This document shows positions 1 through 10,413 of a stretch of DNA of 64,000 nucleotides, one piece after another. The position numbers and the translations under genes were made by a program. The first letter of the stretch is position 1, and every line of letters starts with the position of its first letter. The notes under the pieces are model-generated. The model did no database searches, was not told the origin of the DNA, and was given only the letters and a program-made list of their open reading frames with translations. Source of the DNA: Rosellinia necatrix. Lineage: Eukaryota > Ascomycota > Sordariomycetes > Xylariales > Xylariaceae. Location: positions 3,596,001 to 3,660,000 of the forward strand of contig JAGYVD010000006.1 in the NCBI GenBank assembly GCA_021209875.1, in the 5' to 3' direction.

Positions 1-1073
1 ATATTCGGCGTGGTCGCATCGTAGAGCCGTCCCCTTCCAGCGAAGCGAGAGCTCTAAACGGCCGGCCCTCAATCTGAGATGCTCAAGGTAGGACGGGACG
101 TGCACACGGAGATCCGGATAAAAGGGAGCCGGTGACGCTTCCACGTGCGCTAGACCGGTGAAGTTTTGCCATGTTGCCCACCTGTATAATAATAGTCTTA
201 CTCGTCTCAACGTACTTCTGGTGAGGAGGAAGATATACCCAGAGTGAAGGGTTATTGTGTCGTGAAATGGGTTAGATTAGATAGGCGGATTGGTTCTTAA
301 TGGTGTGGCAATAATCCCCAAGCAAATCTGCTATGCATGTACAAGTACAATAGGTAGAATAGAATGGCCCTCCGTCTCCTTTCCTGAGTGGGTGATACCT
401 TCTACATAGATATGTAGATCGCCTGGGCTGTGCAGATCCGGGGCAGGTCAACGGCGCAATGCAAACGCAGCTGTGCTGTGGGGTAAGGTGTCGTACATAC
501 AGTATTGACGGTATTGATGTACAGTATACACACAGCCAATCGATGGGTATGTGACACCGTACCGATAACTAAATATGCACCGCATATCATCACTGTAATT
601 AGTGCACTATGCACCTGTCAAATACACTGGCAGTTACCTAATTCCAGTTAACTAATTCCAGCGGCCTGTTATTGGCCTAAGCAGCCCAACCATCCAACCA
701 TGCCCCAACTGCGAGGAATAGGAATAGCCTCGATGAATCATATCTCATCATCCTGATCAATCGCCAAAGCGCAATATGCCCAAATTGATTCATGAAATCT
801 ATCATCCTATCTCATTCCGTCTCCCAGCGTGTTGAGAAATATATTTCAATTCTATAAAATGGCGAAGAGCTCATGATTAGTCTAAGCAAGTCAGAAACTA
901 CAACTACTACCTAGACGCTACCTAGACTACCAGGCGCTTGCTTACCTGAAGTTTAGTGTGTAAGTCTAAGAGGTAATAACGGCGGTCGGTCTACTCCCCA
1001 ATTTCTCAGAGCCAATCAGGAATCAACAATGAGATCTCTTTAGGCAATAACCATCTATAAGTCGACTCTCGTC
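1..1073. other. Intergenic sequence upstream of the CHY zinc-finger gene
   Basis: No coding region, RNA gene or element is recognisable. A short direct repeat built on ctaattccag lies near 638-662. The last 100 bases hold the presumed promoter and 5' leader of the gene starting at 1074; no clear TATA box or intron is visible. Confidence 0.5.
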
Positions 1074-3194
1074 ATGGCCTCGGCACCTCGCATTTCCCGT
1101 GAGGCCATCGACAGCCGGCAAGCTGTGGCCGAAGCGTCACCAAACCGTATTGTCCAGAAGCCCATCCCATCCTCTCAGCGGATAGACCCGCGAAGATACC
1201 AATTGGACCAGGTCAAAAAGCGATTCTCGCCGACGCTGGGCACCCTTCAGAATGGAACTACAACTGCCCGGTTCCGACTGCGGCCGTCAGACCCCGATTT
1301 CCCCTTCGAACTGGAATATCTGGATTGTGAACTGCAGGTGCCCCCCTCCTATCCGGGGCAGGGACCGACTCTCTCGGTGAAGAATGGAGATATTCCCCGG
1401 GGTTTCTGCGTCAACATAGAGCGAGGATGGGACAAGCTTGTTTCGGAGAACCAGGACGCAACCCTCCTTGCTCTCATTACTACGCTTGACAAGCACCTAG
1501 AAGCCTTCCTGTCCGAGCAGAAGGCCGAAACGGTCACATTGGTGTCGTTCAAAGATTCTCGTCACTTGATTCAACCGACGACGTCCTTGGGAGAGCCATC
1601 CACCTCAGTTCTAAAAGCAGCGCCCTCGCAATCTCACGCGCCACCGCGGCAGCCCTATGTGCCCGAGCCGTCCTTTACGGGAGAGCAGATCGCCCTTGCG
1701 AAAGCACGGCGGGCCCAAGAAATTCGCCAGCTCGAAGCGCGGATGGGACGTGTGGCACTTTATCAGAAGTCTACAGATGGCGTTGTCTACACCTTGCCCG
1801 TCCAGCCAAGGCGGCGAGAGGAGTTACCCCAGGGGCTCCAGTCCGTGCAATCTCTGCAGTTGATCATCCCTCTACTATATCCCCTACAGGGCTTACGAGT
1901 TCTACTTTGTGACGTCGACTCACAGGATGCGGAGCCACTGGAAGAGGCATTCGCGACCAGGGTCGCACAGAACAATCAGATGACCTTGATGAATCACTTG
2001 AACTACCTGTCGCAGAATATGCACACCATGGCCAAGATGGCCGAGGCAGCCAAGCCGGCACGGCCAGGCCCAACACCCGGCAACACGGTGGACGACCCGG
2101 CGCTTAAAACACCGGGATTCGAAGGGGCTCCTCCTGCAGGTCACGAGGATGGCAAGGGACACGTTCACATCATACCTCGTCCGCCGGAGTGGGACTACGT
2201 GCGCGGGGCGGGAGAAGCAGATGACTCCGATTCCGACTCGGATCCGGACGACTCGGGCGCGGACGACTCGGAAGAGGGCGGCGCCGAGATCGAGCCGCAC
2301 CGGCACCAAGCCCAGCCCACGGCGGAGCGGGGGACGGCGATCTCGTTCCCGGGGGTCGAGCTGCACGGGATCGAGCTGCTGCAGATCGCGATCCTGAACA
2401 TCAGCGCCAAGTGCCAGCGGTGCAAGACGCCGAACGACATCACGGGCCTGAGACCCGCGATGTCGTCGACAGCAGCGGCGGCGGCGAAGACGACGACGAC
2501 GACGGTGGTGACGGACTGCAGGAAGTGCGGCACGGAGCTGGCGGCGAGCTTCCGCCCGGAACTGGTGCACCAGAACTCGGCGCGGGCGGGCTTCGTCGAC
2601 GCGGCGGCCTGCACGGTGGCGGACATGCTGCCGAGCACGTTCGTGCCGACGTGCGCGCGCTGCTCGACGGCGAGCCCGGGCCTGGTCTCGGTGCGCGGCG
2701 AGGCCGTGACCAACGTCTGCCGCGAGTGCCACGGGCGCTTCACCTTCACGATCCCGCAAGTCAAATTCCTTGCGGCCGCCACGCCCGGGTCCGCCCTACC
2801 CCTCTCTTCCTCCGGCCCGCGCCGCCGCGCCGAGGAGAAGCTGGGCCTGCAGGCGGGCGAGCCGCTGCCGGCGCGCGGCGCCTGCGCCCACTACCGCCGC
2901 TCTTACCGCTGGTTCCGCTTCGCGTGCTGCGCGCGCGCGTACCCGTGCGACCGCTGCCACGACGCCGGCGAGGACCACCCGCAGGAGTGGGCCAGCCGCA
3001 TGGTGTGCGGCTGGTGCAGCCGCGAGCAGCGGTACTCGCCCGAGGCCTGCGCCTTCTGCGGCCGCTCCGTCGTCGGCAAGCGCGGGAAGGGGTTCTGGGA
3101 GGGCGGGAAGGGGACCCGCGACAAGGCGAGGATGAGCCGCAAGGACAAGAGGAAGTACCGCCGCGTCGGCGGCGGCGAGGCGAGGCAGGAGTAA
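1074..3194 (+). CDS. RWD-like and CHY-type zinc-finger protein
   Basis: Single-exon gene of 706 residues. Residues about 40-140 look like an RWD fold (fungal E2/GCN2-type), with a conserved-looking PPSYP turn. A strongly acidic Asp/Ser stretch lies around residues 380-410. Residues about 445-570 hold several CxxC pairs (CQRC, CRKC, CARC, CREC), suggesting extra zinc ribbons. The C-terminus is a typical CHY zinc finger: CAHY at residue 604, then a CC...YPCDRCHD block, HPQEWA, VCGWCSREQ and a final CAFC, followed by a basic tail. CHY domains bind zinc and occur in ubiquitin-pathway proteins and fungal proteins of unknown role; the function here is not known. The start is the first ATG of the frame. 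The second half, from about 2090, is much richer in G and C than the first. Apparent frames on the other strand are composition shadows. Confidence 0.87.
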   Translation: MASAPRISREAIDSRQAVAEASPNRIVQKPIPSSQRIDPRRYQLDQVKKRFSPTLGTLQNGTTTARFRLRPSDPDFPFELEYLDCELQVPPSYPGQGPTLSVKNGDIPRGFCVNIERGWDKLVSENQDATLLALITTLDKHLEAFLSEQKAETVTLVSFKDSRHLIQPTTSLGEPSTSVLKAAPSQSHAPPRQPYVPEPSFTGEQIALAKARRAQEIRQLEARMGRVALYQKSTDGVVYTLPVQPRRREELPQGLQSVQSLQLIIPLLYPLQGLRVLLCDVDSQDAEPLEEAFATRVAQNNQMTLMNHLNYLSQNMHTMAKMAEAAKPARPGPTPGNTVDDPALKTPGFEGAPPAGHEDGKGHVHIIPRPPEWDYVRGAGEADDSDSDSDPDDSGADDSEEGGAEIEPHRHQAQPTAERGTAISFPGVELHGIELLQIAILNISAKCQRCKTPNDITGLRPAMSSTAAAAAKTTTTTVVTDCRKCGTELAASFRPELVHQNSARAGFVDAAACTVADMLPSTFVPTCARCSTASPGLVSVRGEAVTNVCRECHGRFTFTIPQVKFLAAATPGSALPLSSSGPRRRAEEKLGLQAGEPLPARGACAHYRRSYRWFRFACCARAYPCDRCHDAGEDHPQEWASRMVCGWCSREQRYSPEACAFCGRSVVGKRGKGFWEGGKGTRDKARMSRKDKRKYRRVGGGEARQE

Positions 3195-3780
3195 ACTGAC
3201 TGTGACTACGCTACACTACACTACGCTACACTACACTTTACTATACCATACCATACAATCTATCTCAAAGAGTAGAAGAAGAAACTGGGCTAGGCTGGGT
3301 TGGCTGACCGACTGGGTGGTTGGTTGGGTCTAGATTAGACCCCTTTGCCGGCCCGCGGAGATGGTTCATGCACGCTCTCCCCCTAGCGGTGCGGATTTGC
3401 GTGTGATGATGATGGTGACGATGATAATGATGACGGTGGTCTTCTTCCTCCCATCATATCTCCCTCCTCCCCCCCACACGGCCCGACCTGTCCTCCCAGG
3501 GTTGCAGCGCTACCTGATAAGCGCGCCATGTTCTGCTACGCAGCCGTCCGAGCCCGGCTTCGTCAGCGACTGTGCGCTGTGACGGGGTTTCGATGTCACC
3601 GCAGGTCCCCTCAGTAGCGTGGGCACGTACGATTACGACACGACGAGACCAGATGAGATGAGATGAGATGGGGAGGAGTGTTCCGGAACCCCAACACTTG
3701 CGTGTGGTGAGCCGTGACGATATCGGCCGACCCAAAGGTCACGAGCGTAGTCGGCGCCTTTTTTTTTTTTTTTTTGGTTA
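3195..3780. repeat. Cluster of simple repeats 3' of the CHY gene
   Basis: Directly after the stop codon a degenerate pentamer array (ctaca/ctacg) runs from about 3207 to 3240. A GAT-rich stretch lies at about 3403-3437, three to four copies of gagat at about 3653-3671, and a T run of about 17 at 3760-3776. No gene is supported. The array next to the stop probably lies in the 3' untranslated region (inference). Confidence 0.6.
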
Positions 3781-6700
3781 TTGAATTGATTATGTGTGTA
3801 TGTGTGCATGTGTGTGTGTGGTATATTTCCCGTCCCCGCAATTCGCTGGCTCGCGGCGATCACTAAACAAAAGGGAGGCCAAGAAAGACTCTCTTTGCTA
3901 AATACGAACAAAAAATCTGGTGTGAATGGTGTTTCTACTGGTCCTCCCTCATCGCCTAGCGGGCGCCATCAATTTCCCTTCTTCGGATGCCTCATGTCCA
4001 TCATGCGACCACGCGAGCGCGGTTTGGGGATGGAGGCTTACCTGGCAGGTTGCACGATGTAACACGGACGCGGTTCGTTGGTAAAATAAATAAATAAACT
4101 AAATAAAATATAATCAATTAAGTTTACTATGACATCCATCTAGGTTTGTTTTGCTTATTCGCTGCCTTTGCTTCCGTTGGCCTATAGGCAGGCTGACAGG
4201 GAAATACGTTACCACTGAGCGATAAACGGCCACTGGTTCAGCACCAACTCATGGCCTCATTGACGTAATACGATCACCATAACTGCAAATCAGAAGAGGC
4301 CTCATCACGCTCATCAGGATAGGCCCAATGAGGCTTTGTGTTGCGAGTAGTCATAGGCCGACGTGTAGTTTTGCGCACATGACCCTGAATGTGATGTTAC
4401 GTTTACAAGTCCTACGAAGGGAGAGCTTAGGTTCAATTTGGTTGCTTGGTGTTCCAGCTTTTGCATTTCTGTTTGTACTTGTGTCACGGCGCGTAATGTA
4501 ACATGGCGGCATATGGCTATTGGTAGATAGGAAATACTCTTATTACACATAGCACACTATACGAAAAAAACAATACGCAAAGGATTGTGGTATGTACGGC
4601 CATAATAGGGTACAGATATTGTGTTAGTTGTAGATATTATTTACAGGTGGCCTAATGGTGTTCTGGTAGAGTGGCTAAATCGTTGGTTGGGGGATCCCAA
4701 TTACACATTAGTTAGGTCCACAGCTTCAGAATATTCAAGCCTAGGATTCATGCAAGTGATTCATAAATATTGATACCTACGATATATGTCAACGTGGTGA
4801 GGCAAAATTTCCCACTAAAAGCATGTTAAATAGGTGCCTCTGCAGCCCTGAAAAGACAAGGAGAGGAGCATGGGCACCTGAGGCCAAGCTAGTTACTAGC
4901 TTCAGAGATAACATGCCTCGGCCGGACTGGTCTCATCAGCTACACCAAGGACGACGAAGAGGCGCCCGTAAGGCCTAAGCTAAGGTGGTTACAGAGGTAG
5001 TTGCTTACCCTGAAATTCCACAATGACAGCAGGAGGGAGGCGGTCAGAGCTCAGGTTGGGGTACATCTAGGATAGGTCCCCTCGAATAACTGAATGCGGA
5101 GAGGTTTGGGCCCCGTAGCTATTGGATGGCAGAGCTTGATGATCCGCTGACTTGTCCGTGCGACTCAACGCTGAACGTGGCAGAAATGGAACTAGTTTAG
5201 CGCTCGACGCCAGGGTCAGAGCCACGAGGTTTAGAGCCGCCTCTTACCGTATGAATGCTGGAGTGTGTATTAGGGGTGCCTATATTTACACAAGATAGTG
5301 TATAATAATAAAATAAGTAATACATACATACTGCGCACTACCGACTAACAATCCGTCAAATATATCTACGGTGATTGCCGCTAGCATCGTAGGCTAGGAA
5401 CTCAATCTTCAACGTTGAACTTCCTCTTTACGGTAAGTACATGGAATGAAATATACTAGCCCTAGAATATTTCACATGTGACGCTTCACAGAAATCACCA
5501 GAGAAATTACCAGCGCAGTACAGATGGGGTATCTGTCCAGAAGCTGTTGCTTAACGCGGGTTTTGCCCGGCCTTCCCAATCCGGTTTCTCATCTAAAAAG
5601 ATGCCTTAGTGTTTTTACTTTTACTGGTGGCTTATAACCTAATGTAGCTGTAGCCCACCAGAAAAACGAGCACGGGACGAAGGTCGCTTGGCGTTCCATG
5701 CATAGAGCAAGTCTTGATTTGACATAACTTAGGTACCAACGTCGGTCTTTCCGACGAATGCACGGCCATATGTACGCACCGACACACACAAGTATTGGCG
5801 TATGATGCACATACTGAGTTGAATCCTTATGGCTATTAATACCGAATTCGGGAGGGTAGCTATGATTGGGGGTGTGATGGGGTACAAGTCAAGCTCACGA
5901 TGTCAGCTACACTAGATTCAGTCCGTTGTTTTAGGGTATGCCCCATTCCCTACATAGTAATACGGCTGGTTCTCATTGCCGGTATGCCTATATGAGGATT
6001 CCTGCCTTCATGCGATAAGGTGGCGCTGGCAGGGAACCACTGTATACCGTAATAGCGCCCTGTTTTGACGACGCTTCCGTCTCAGGTTTCCACTATTGGG
6101 CCGAAATGGATTTCTGTCGTACACCACCTTGTGACGCGAATGTCGAGCAGATAGAGGTACCTCCTAAAGATGTCTCTGCTAGGAAGCCTGTTCATGGACA
6201 AATTGTAGACGCTCGGACGAGCATCTCAAACATGCAGGTCAAGCAATGCTGATTTGAATCAGTTCGTCCCAGTTCCAAGGGATCGGTATGTCCGCTCGGT
6301 GTCATTACCACGTGGGGAAATGGGCACAACACGTGTCTTGGTCATTATAGGGTAGCATTGTCGTCTCAAAACTCTGCTATTATGGCAAGCGATGCGTTCG
6401 GAATCCATTCCATCTGTCCCCTAAGGACTAGGTGCCAGGGACAAAGAAAGTTCCGCTGCAACCCTAAATAGCTACTGGTTAGTATGGGATCAACTACTCC
6501 AATGCCATCCCATCGTCGTCAAATACCAGATACATAGACATCCAAGTGGTTACTACTAGAATGGGCGACATGGAGTTTGTCGCCCACAAGGGGAACACCT
6601 TAAATACCGCGCGCTATAGAATCCAGCATCAGGGGTGGGAACACGCCAGAAGTCATCGAACAATTCCACGCATTAATCCTCGTAACCTAACGAGGGATTT

Positions 6701-8384
6701 AGGCCCGCTAATGCCGCATTGCATTATACCCTGCGATGTGCCCGCTCATCCTGTGAACCCCAAAAACAGTATCGTGAGGTGAACCGCCGTGGCAAAGCCC
6801 TGTTATGTAATATTAGTGTCAGGATTCGGTTGCCTCTTCCTCGTGACGTATCACTCATCAAAGCGGCTCATGCACACGGCAGAGGTTCTCCTTGCTTATC
6901 CTATGTCCCCTTGTGGCCATAGATATCGTGTCTGGAGTGGTGCTGTAGCAACACAGTTTTCGATAGATTGTGGTTAGATGCTAAACGTCTAAATCGGTCT
7001 TCTACATTTGAATCAAAGCACTACTAGTAGAAAGACGTCACCATCAATCCGAGATTTGGGAAACGGTAACCGGTTGCGATGCGTCTCACATATAACTGCG
7101 CTAAATACAAATTGGTCACGGAACAACAAAATGTGGGGTGTAACAGAGAGGATGAAGCTCATGGAAACTAAAATAATAAAATAATAACTACTTAAACGAT
7201 AAAATGATAAAATACTATCATATTTCTAACTCTTAATTTCTGTTCGATCGATGGTACATCCACCCGTGGTACCTAGCCTACAAACAGGGCAAAGTCAACA
7301 TTGCGATGTATGTCGTCGTCCCTAATGAGAAATCAGCGGTGGCGTGCTTTCGTTAGCGTTTAGACTTACACTATACGGTATATGCTACTACTGTAACAAG
7401 CTGCTTTGAGCTGTGAGTTAAAGCGGGCTTTTGATGAAATAAGCACCAATATGGGAATAGCATACCCATAGTAATCGGGGAAACCATAACACCAGCTGGT
7501 GAGAGACCAGGGGACTTGCCTGACCGCGGCGTAGTGTGCTGGAGACAAAAGGCCGCGAGTCATACCAACTACCCACCGGAACCTTGACCCGGTGGCAGTC
7601 CGAACTCCACTAACTAGCCGAGCCCTGGCAGTTTCATGCGCACGCAAGGTACAGGACAGGAGTTCATGGGGCCCGCATCGTTTGACAGCCTTGGCGCTGG
7701 CACGACGAATCCGGTCATAGTTTGGTTTTTCGTGAAGGAATGCCCGGTCACATGGGAGGCAAGGAAGGCACTTCACCGAGAAGGTGATCGAGTTCTTTCC
7801 ATCAAATGGGTAAGACATTACTGTAGCTAGACCTGCTATGAAAATATGGAATATAGTAGCGTAAGTAGTAATGTATCTAGCGGGCCTAGATATTCCCACT
7901 CTCGTTGCCGCCCGACTACGAGATTACAATCAAGGATGAAAATGAATACCGCCGAATACACCGCAAACTAATCGAGTCCGTCCAGACCGGCAGCGCTGTA
8001 ACTAGTTGTTGAACAACTAAAGGAAACTATTAGACGGCCATCCGTCGCGACGATTCCAAGTGGCCAAACGGGGCTAGCGTATAGAGGTAACGTAACCCCT
8101 CATGGTACTAGTATAGCGCAGAAGCAAATGCTCGCATTGTCAATACATTATGCTTTTTTCCTACACTATAGGCGTTAGAGCAATATCAAATCTGAATAAT
8201 GGGGTTAGAAAGTGGGTGTAGGTGTGAGGGCACCTTTACAGTCATCATATATCACCAACTAAGGATGATAGGGTGTAGTTTAGTGTACTCGGTCGAAGAA
8301 TATCCCAGCCATCGCCCTAACCACACCATGACCCCCAGTGCGCCGATGCTAGATACCACTACCACGGTAAGAGGGTGGTGAACG
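3781..8384. other. Long intergenic stretch without recognisable genes
   Basis: All frames are short and broken, and I recognise no protein family. There is an AT-rich taaa/aaat stretch around 4083-4115. A somewhat GC-richer segment at about 4840-5260 reads like old coding sequence full of stops, but I cannot assign it. No tRNA cloverleaf with a T-loop was found. Confidence 0.45.
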
Positions 8385-8436
8385 GTGTGTGTGTGTATAT
8401 GTGTGTGTGTATGTGTGTGTGTATGTGTGTGTGTGC
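8385..8436 (+). repeat. (GT)n microsatellite
   Basis: GT repeats interrupted by single TAT steps, with a higher-order unit of about 12 bases (gtgtgtgtgtat). The open frames crossing it are artefacts of the repeat. A run of about 13 G follows near 8609-8621. Confidence 0.85.
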
Positions 8437-9883
8437 ACTATGAGTCTGGACGCCAGTACCGAGGAAGCGCAGTCGCTCGTGCCGGAATGCAACGGCATCT
8501 CGGCCGAAATCGACGATGTCACCGTACCATGCGCAAAATGGAACCTGCATTGCAGATCTGGGGCCGCTAAGCTCCCGGGACAAGATTGGCAATGAGCGAA
8601 CGAGAGAGGGGGGGGGGGGGGGATGTGTCTGGTGTGGCACGACTCATCTTGAACTTTTAATATCCATCGCGCCTCGGTTCATAGAATTTGAGGAAGCCAC
8701 TTCACAAGCTCTCTCGTGTGCTCAATCCCGAGAACTGTCATCTGAGTCAAGCCCGCATCCATCGTCCCTGAGCCATCAGCTCAGCCAGACAGACCGGGCA
8801 GGGCTAAACATGTGCGCTCGTCCTGTCCGTGTCGACGAACGGTTCATCGACTTCCAAGAATAGGTAGGGCGAGCCAATAGAGGTGTACCGTTTAGGAATG
8901 GTTCTGGCGACGCATGTGTCGTGGCAGGCATTTACGTTTGCCACATTGGTGCTTTAAACTCTCTTAGGCCTTGCATCCATGCCTCAGCTCCAGTCAAGGT
9001 GATGTTTAGTTGATATCGTGCTCAGTTATATGGACGCGTGTCACTTGACCGGTTGAGGGCCTTCTCAGCCCGTGGCGTGCGCGATTGAGTGACACTTTTG
9101 GTATTGTTTACCTAATAGTGAGAGGGTGAAGGTTAATAGTAGGGATTTGACCGACACTGATGGGACTAAAATCTATCAATTCGTCGACCTGCAGGTACAG
9201 TGCCCGTCTAATTTAACCATTGTTCTGGGTATGCAGGTCGATTCGGTTATTGGGGACCGACGTTTTATTATTGGGCATGCACTTACTAGATTATCAACCT
9301 AGTACCTCTGCTATCCCTACTTCAGCATCCGGGTTGATGGTCTGTGTAGGTTACACAGCGTGAGAATACATGATGTACTCCTGGTCCAAGTAGCGTCCCC
9401 AAAAGCTGGGGATAATCCAATTAGCGCGCACCAATGACATGTATTACGTCCTTGTGCTTGGAGCTGAGCTGAGGCCGCGACGACGTCATTGCGACTTGAT
9501 TCCTTGATCCGACGCCGACCCCACACTGACCGGTGAGCTTGGCTCGATTTCCAAGACAAGATGTTTCAAGACACCACGACCAAGCGACAACACCAAGTGA
9601 CAACACCCATGACGACGATAGCTCTAGCTAACACCCAACACTGAAAATACTGAAGCGTCAAGGGCATATCGTAGGCAAGGACTGTCGTCCACATGCACAA
9701 AAATACACCATCATAACCATTCAACGGGTGCTTCTCATCACTTCTGTACACCGTGAACTCAAAAGTGCGTTCGAATTAATGGTCCGATAGGTTTTATTTT
9801 TATATTCCATAAAAAAAAAACCCCCCCGATTTTTATTTTTTTCTTTTTAGCAATGCCCCCCAAACCCCCCACATCGGAAAGCG
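8437..9883. other. Intergenic region upstream of the glycine-zipper gene
   Basis: No gene can be supported. The last 80 bases are low complexity: an A run and a C run at about 9810-9827, then a pyrimidine tract ending in tttttag just before the start region. This could be a 5' leader or the 3' end of a leader intron, but no donor was identified. Confidence 0.4.
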
Positions 9884-10413
9884 ATGTCCACCATACAGGG
9901 GGAGGGCAACGCCAACGGCGGCAACGACAACGACAACAACAACAACAACAAGCGGCCATCGACGAAGGAGAAGCTGCTGCAGGAGATCACGCAGAAGATA
10001 GAGGAGTCGAAGGGGCTGCAGGAGGAGTCGGTGTTGCTGCACCAGCGGGCGGAGGAGGTGGCGGCGCACGACCCGGCGCTGGCCGAGGACCTGCGGTTCA
10101 GGGCGCGCGAGGTGGACCGGCGGGCGGCGCGGCTGCTGCGGACGGCGCGGCGCCTCGAGTCGGGCTGGCTGCAAGGGGCGCGGCGGGCGCGGGGCTCGGC
10201 GCCGGGGTCGCCGCGGGGCTCGGCGCGACCGTCGGCGCGCTCGTCGGCGGCCTCGTCGCCATCCCCACCGCCGGCCTCGGCGTCCTCGTCGGCGCCGGCG
10301 CCGGCCTCGTCCACGGCCCCTGGGTCAGGTTCGCCGACGCCCTCTCCGCCCGCGACGTCGAGGAGATCGACCGCGAGGCCGAGGAGGAGGCCAGGCGCAT
10401 CGTGGAGGGTTGA
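9884..10413 (+). pseudogene. Coiled-coil/glycine-zipper protein with a frame break
   Basis: Two overlapping frames together give one sensible protein of about 176 residues. The first frame starts with ATG at 9884 and gives an Asn/Asp-rich N-terminus and a charged coiled coil (from STKEKLLQEI to TARRLESGWLQG). The second frame takes over near 10175-10185 and gives a Gly/Ala-rich hydrophobic stretch (GAGLGAGVAAGLGATVGALV, then a GLGVLVGAGAG block), the motif HGPW and an acidic tail ending at the stop at 10411-10413. This order matches a fungal family I recall with a coiled coil, a WQGG-like turn and a glycine-zipper membrane hairpin; no function is known. One base appears to be missing at or beside the GGGG run at 10175-10178; adding one gives exactly 177 codons. 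It may be a sequencing error rather than a true pseudogene. The upstream ATG at 9853 lies in the other frame and was not chosen. Confidence 0.6.

Noticed and set aside
1920..3199. Long frames in other phases and on the other strand over the CHY gene
   Set aside because: They are Arg/Ala/Gly-rich shadows of a very GC-rich coding region and lose the domain structure of the true frame.
4664..4725. tRNA-like segment (ctggtagagtggc)
   Set aside because: No T-loop or matching acceptor stem follows.
9853..10413. 186-codon frame starting at ATG 9853 as an intact gene
   Set aside because: Its first half is Gln/Ala/Gly low-complexity noise while the neighbouring frame carries the coiled coil; only the second half fits a protein.
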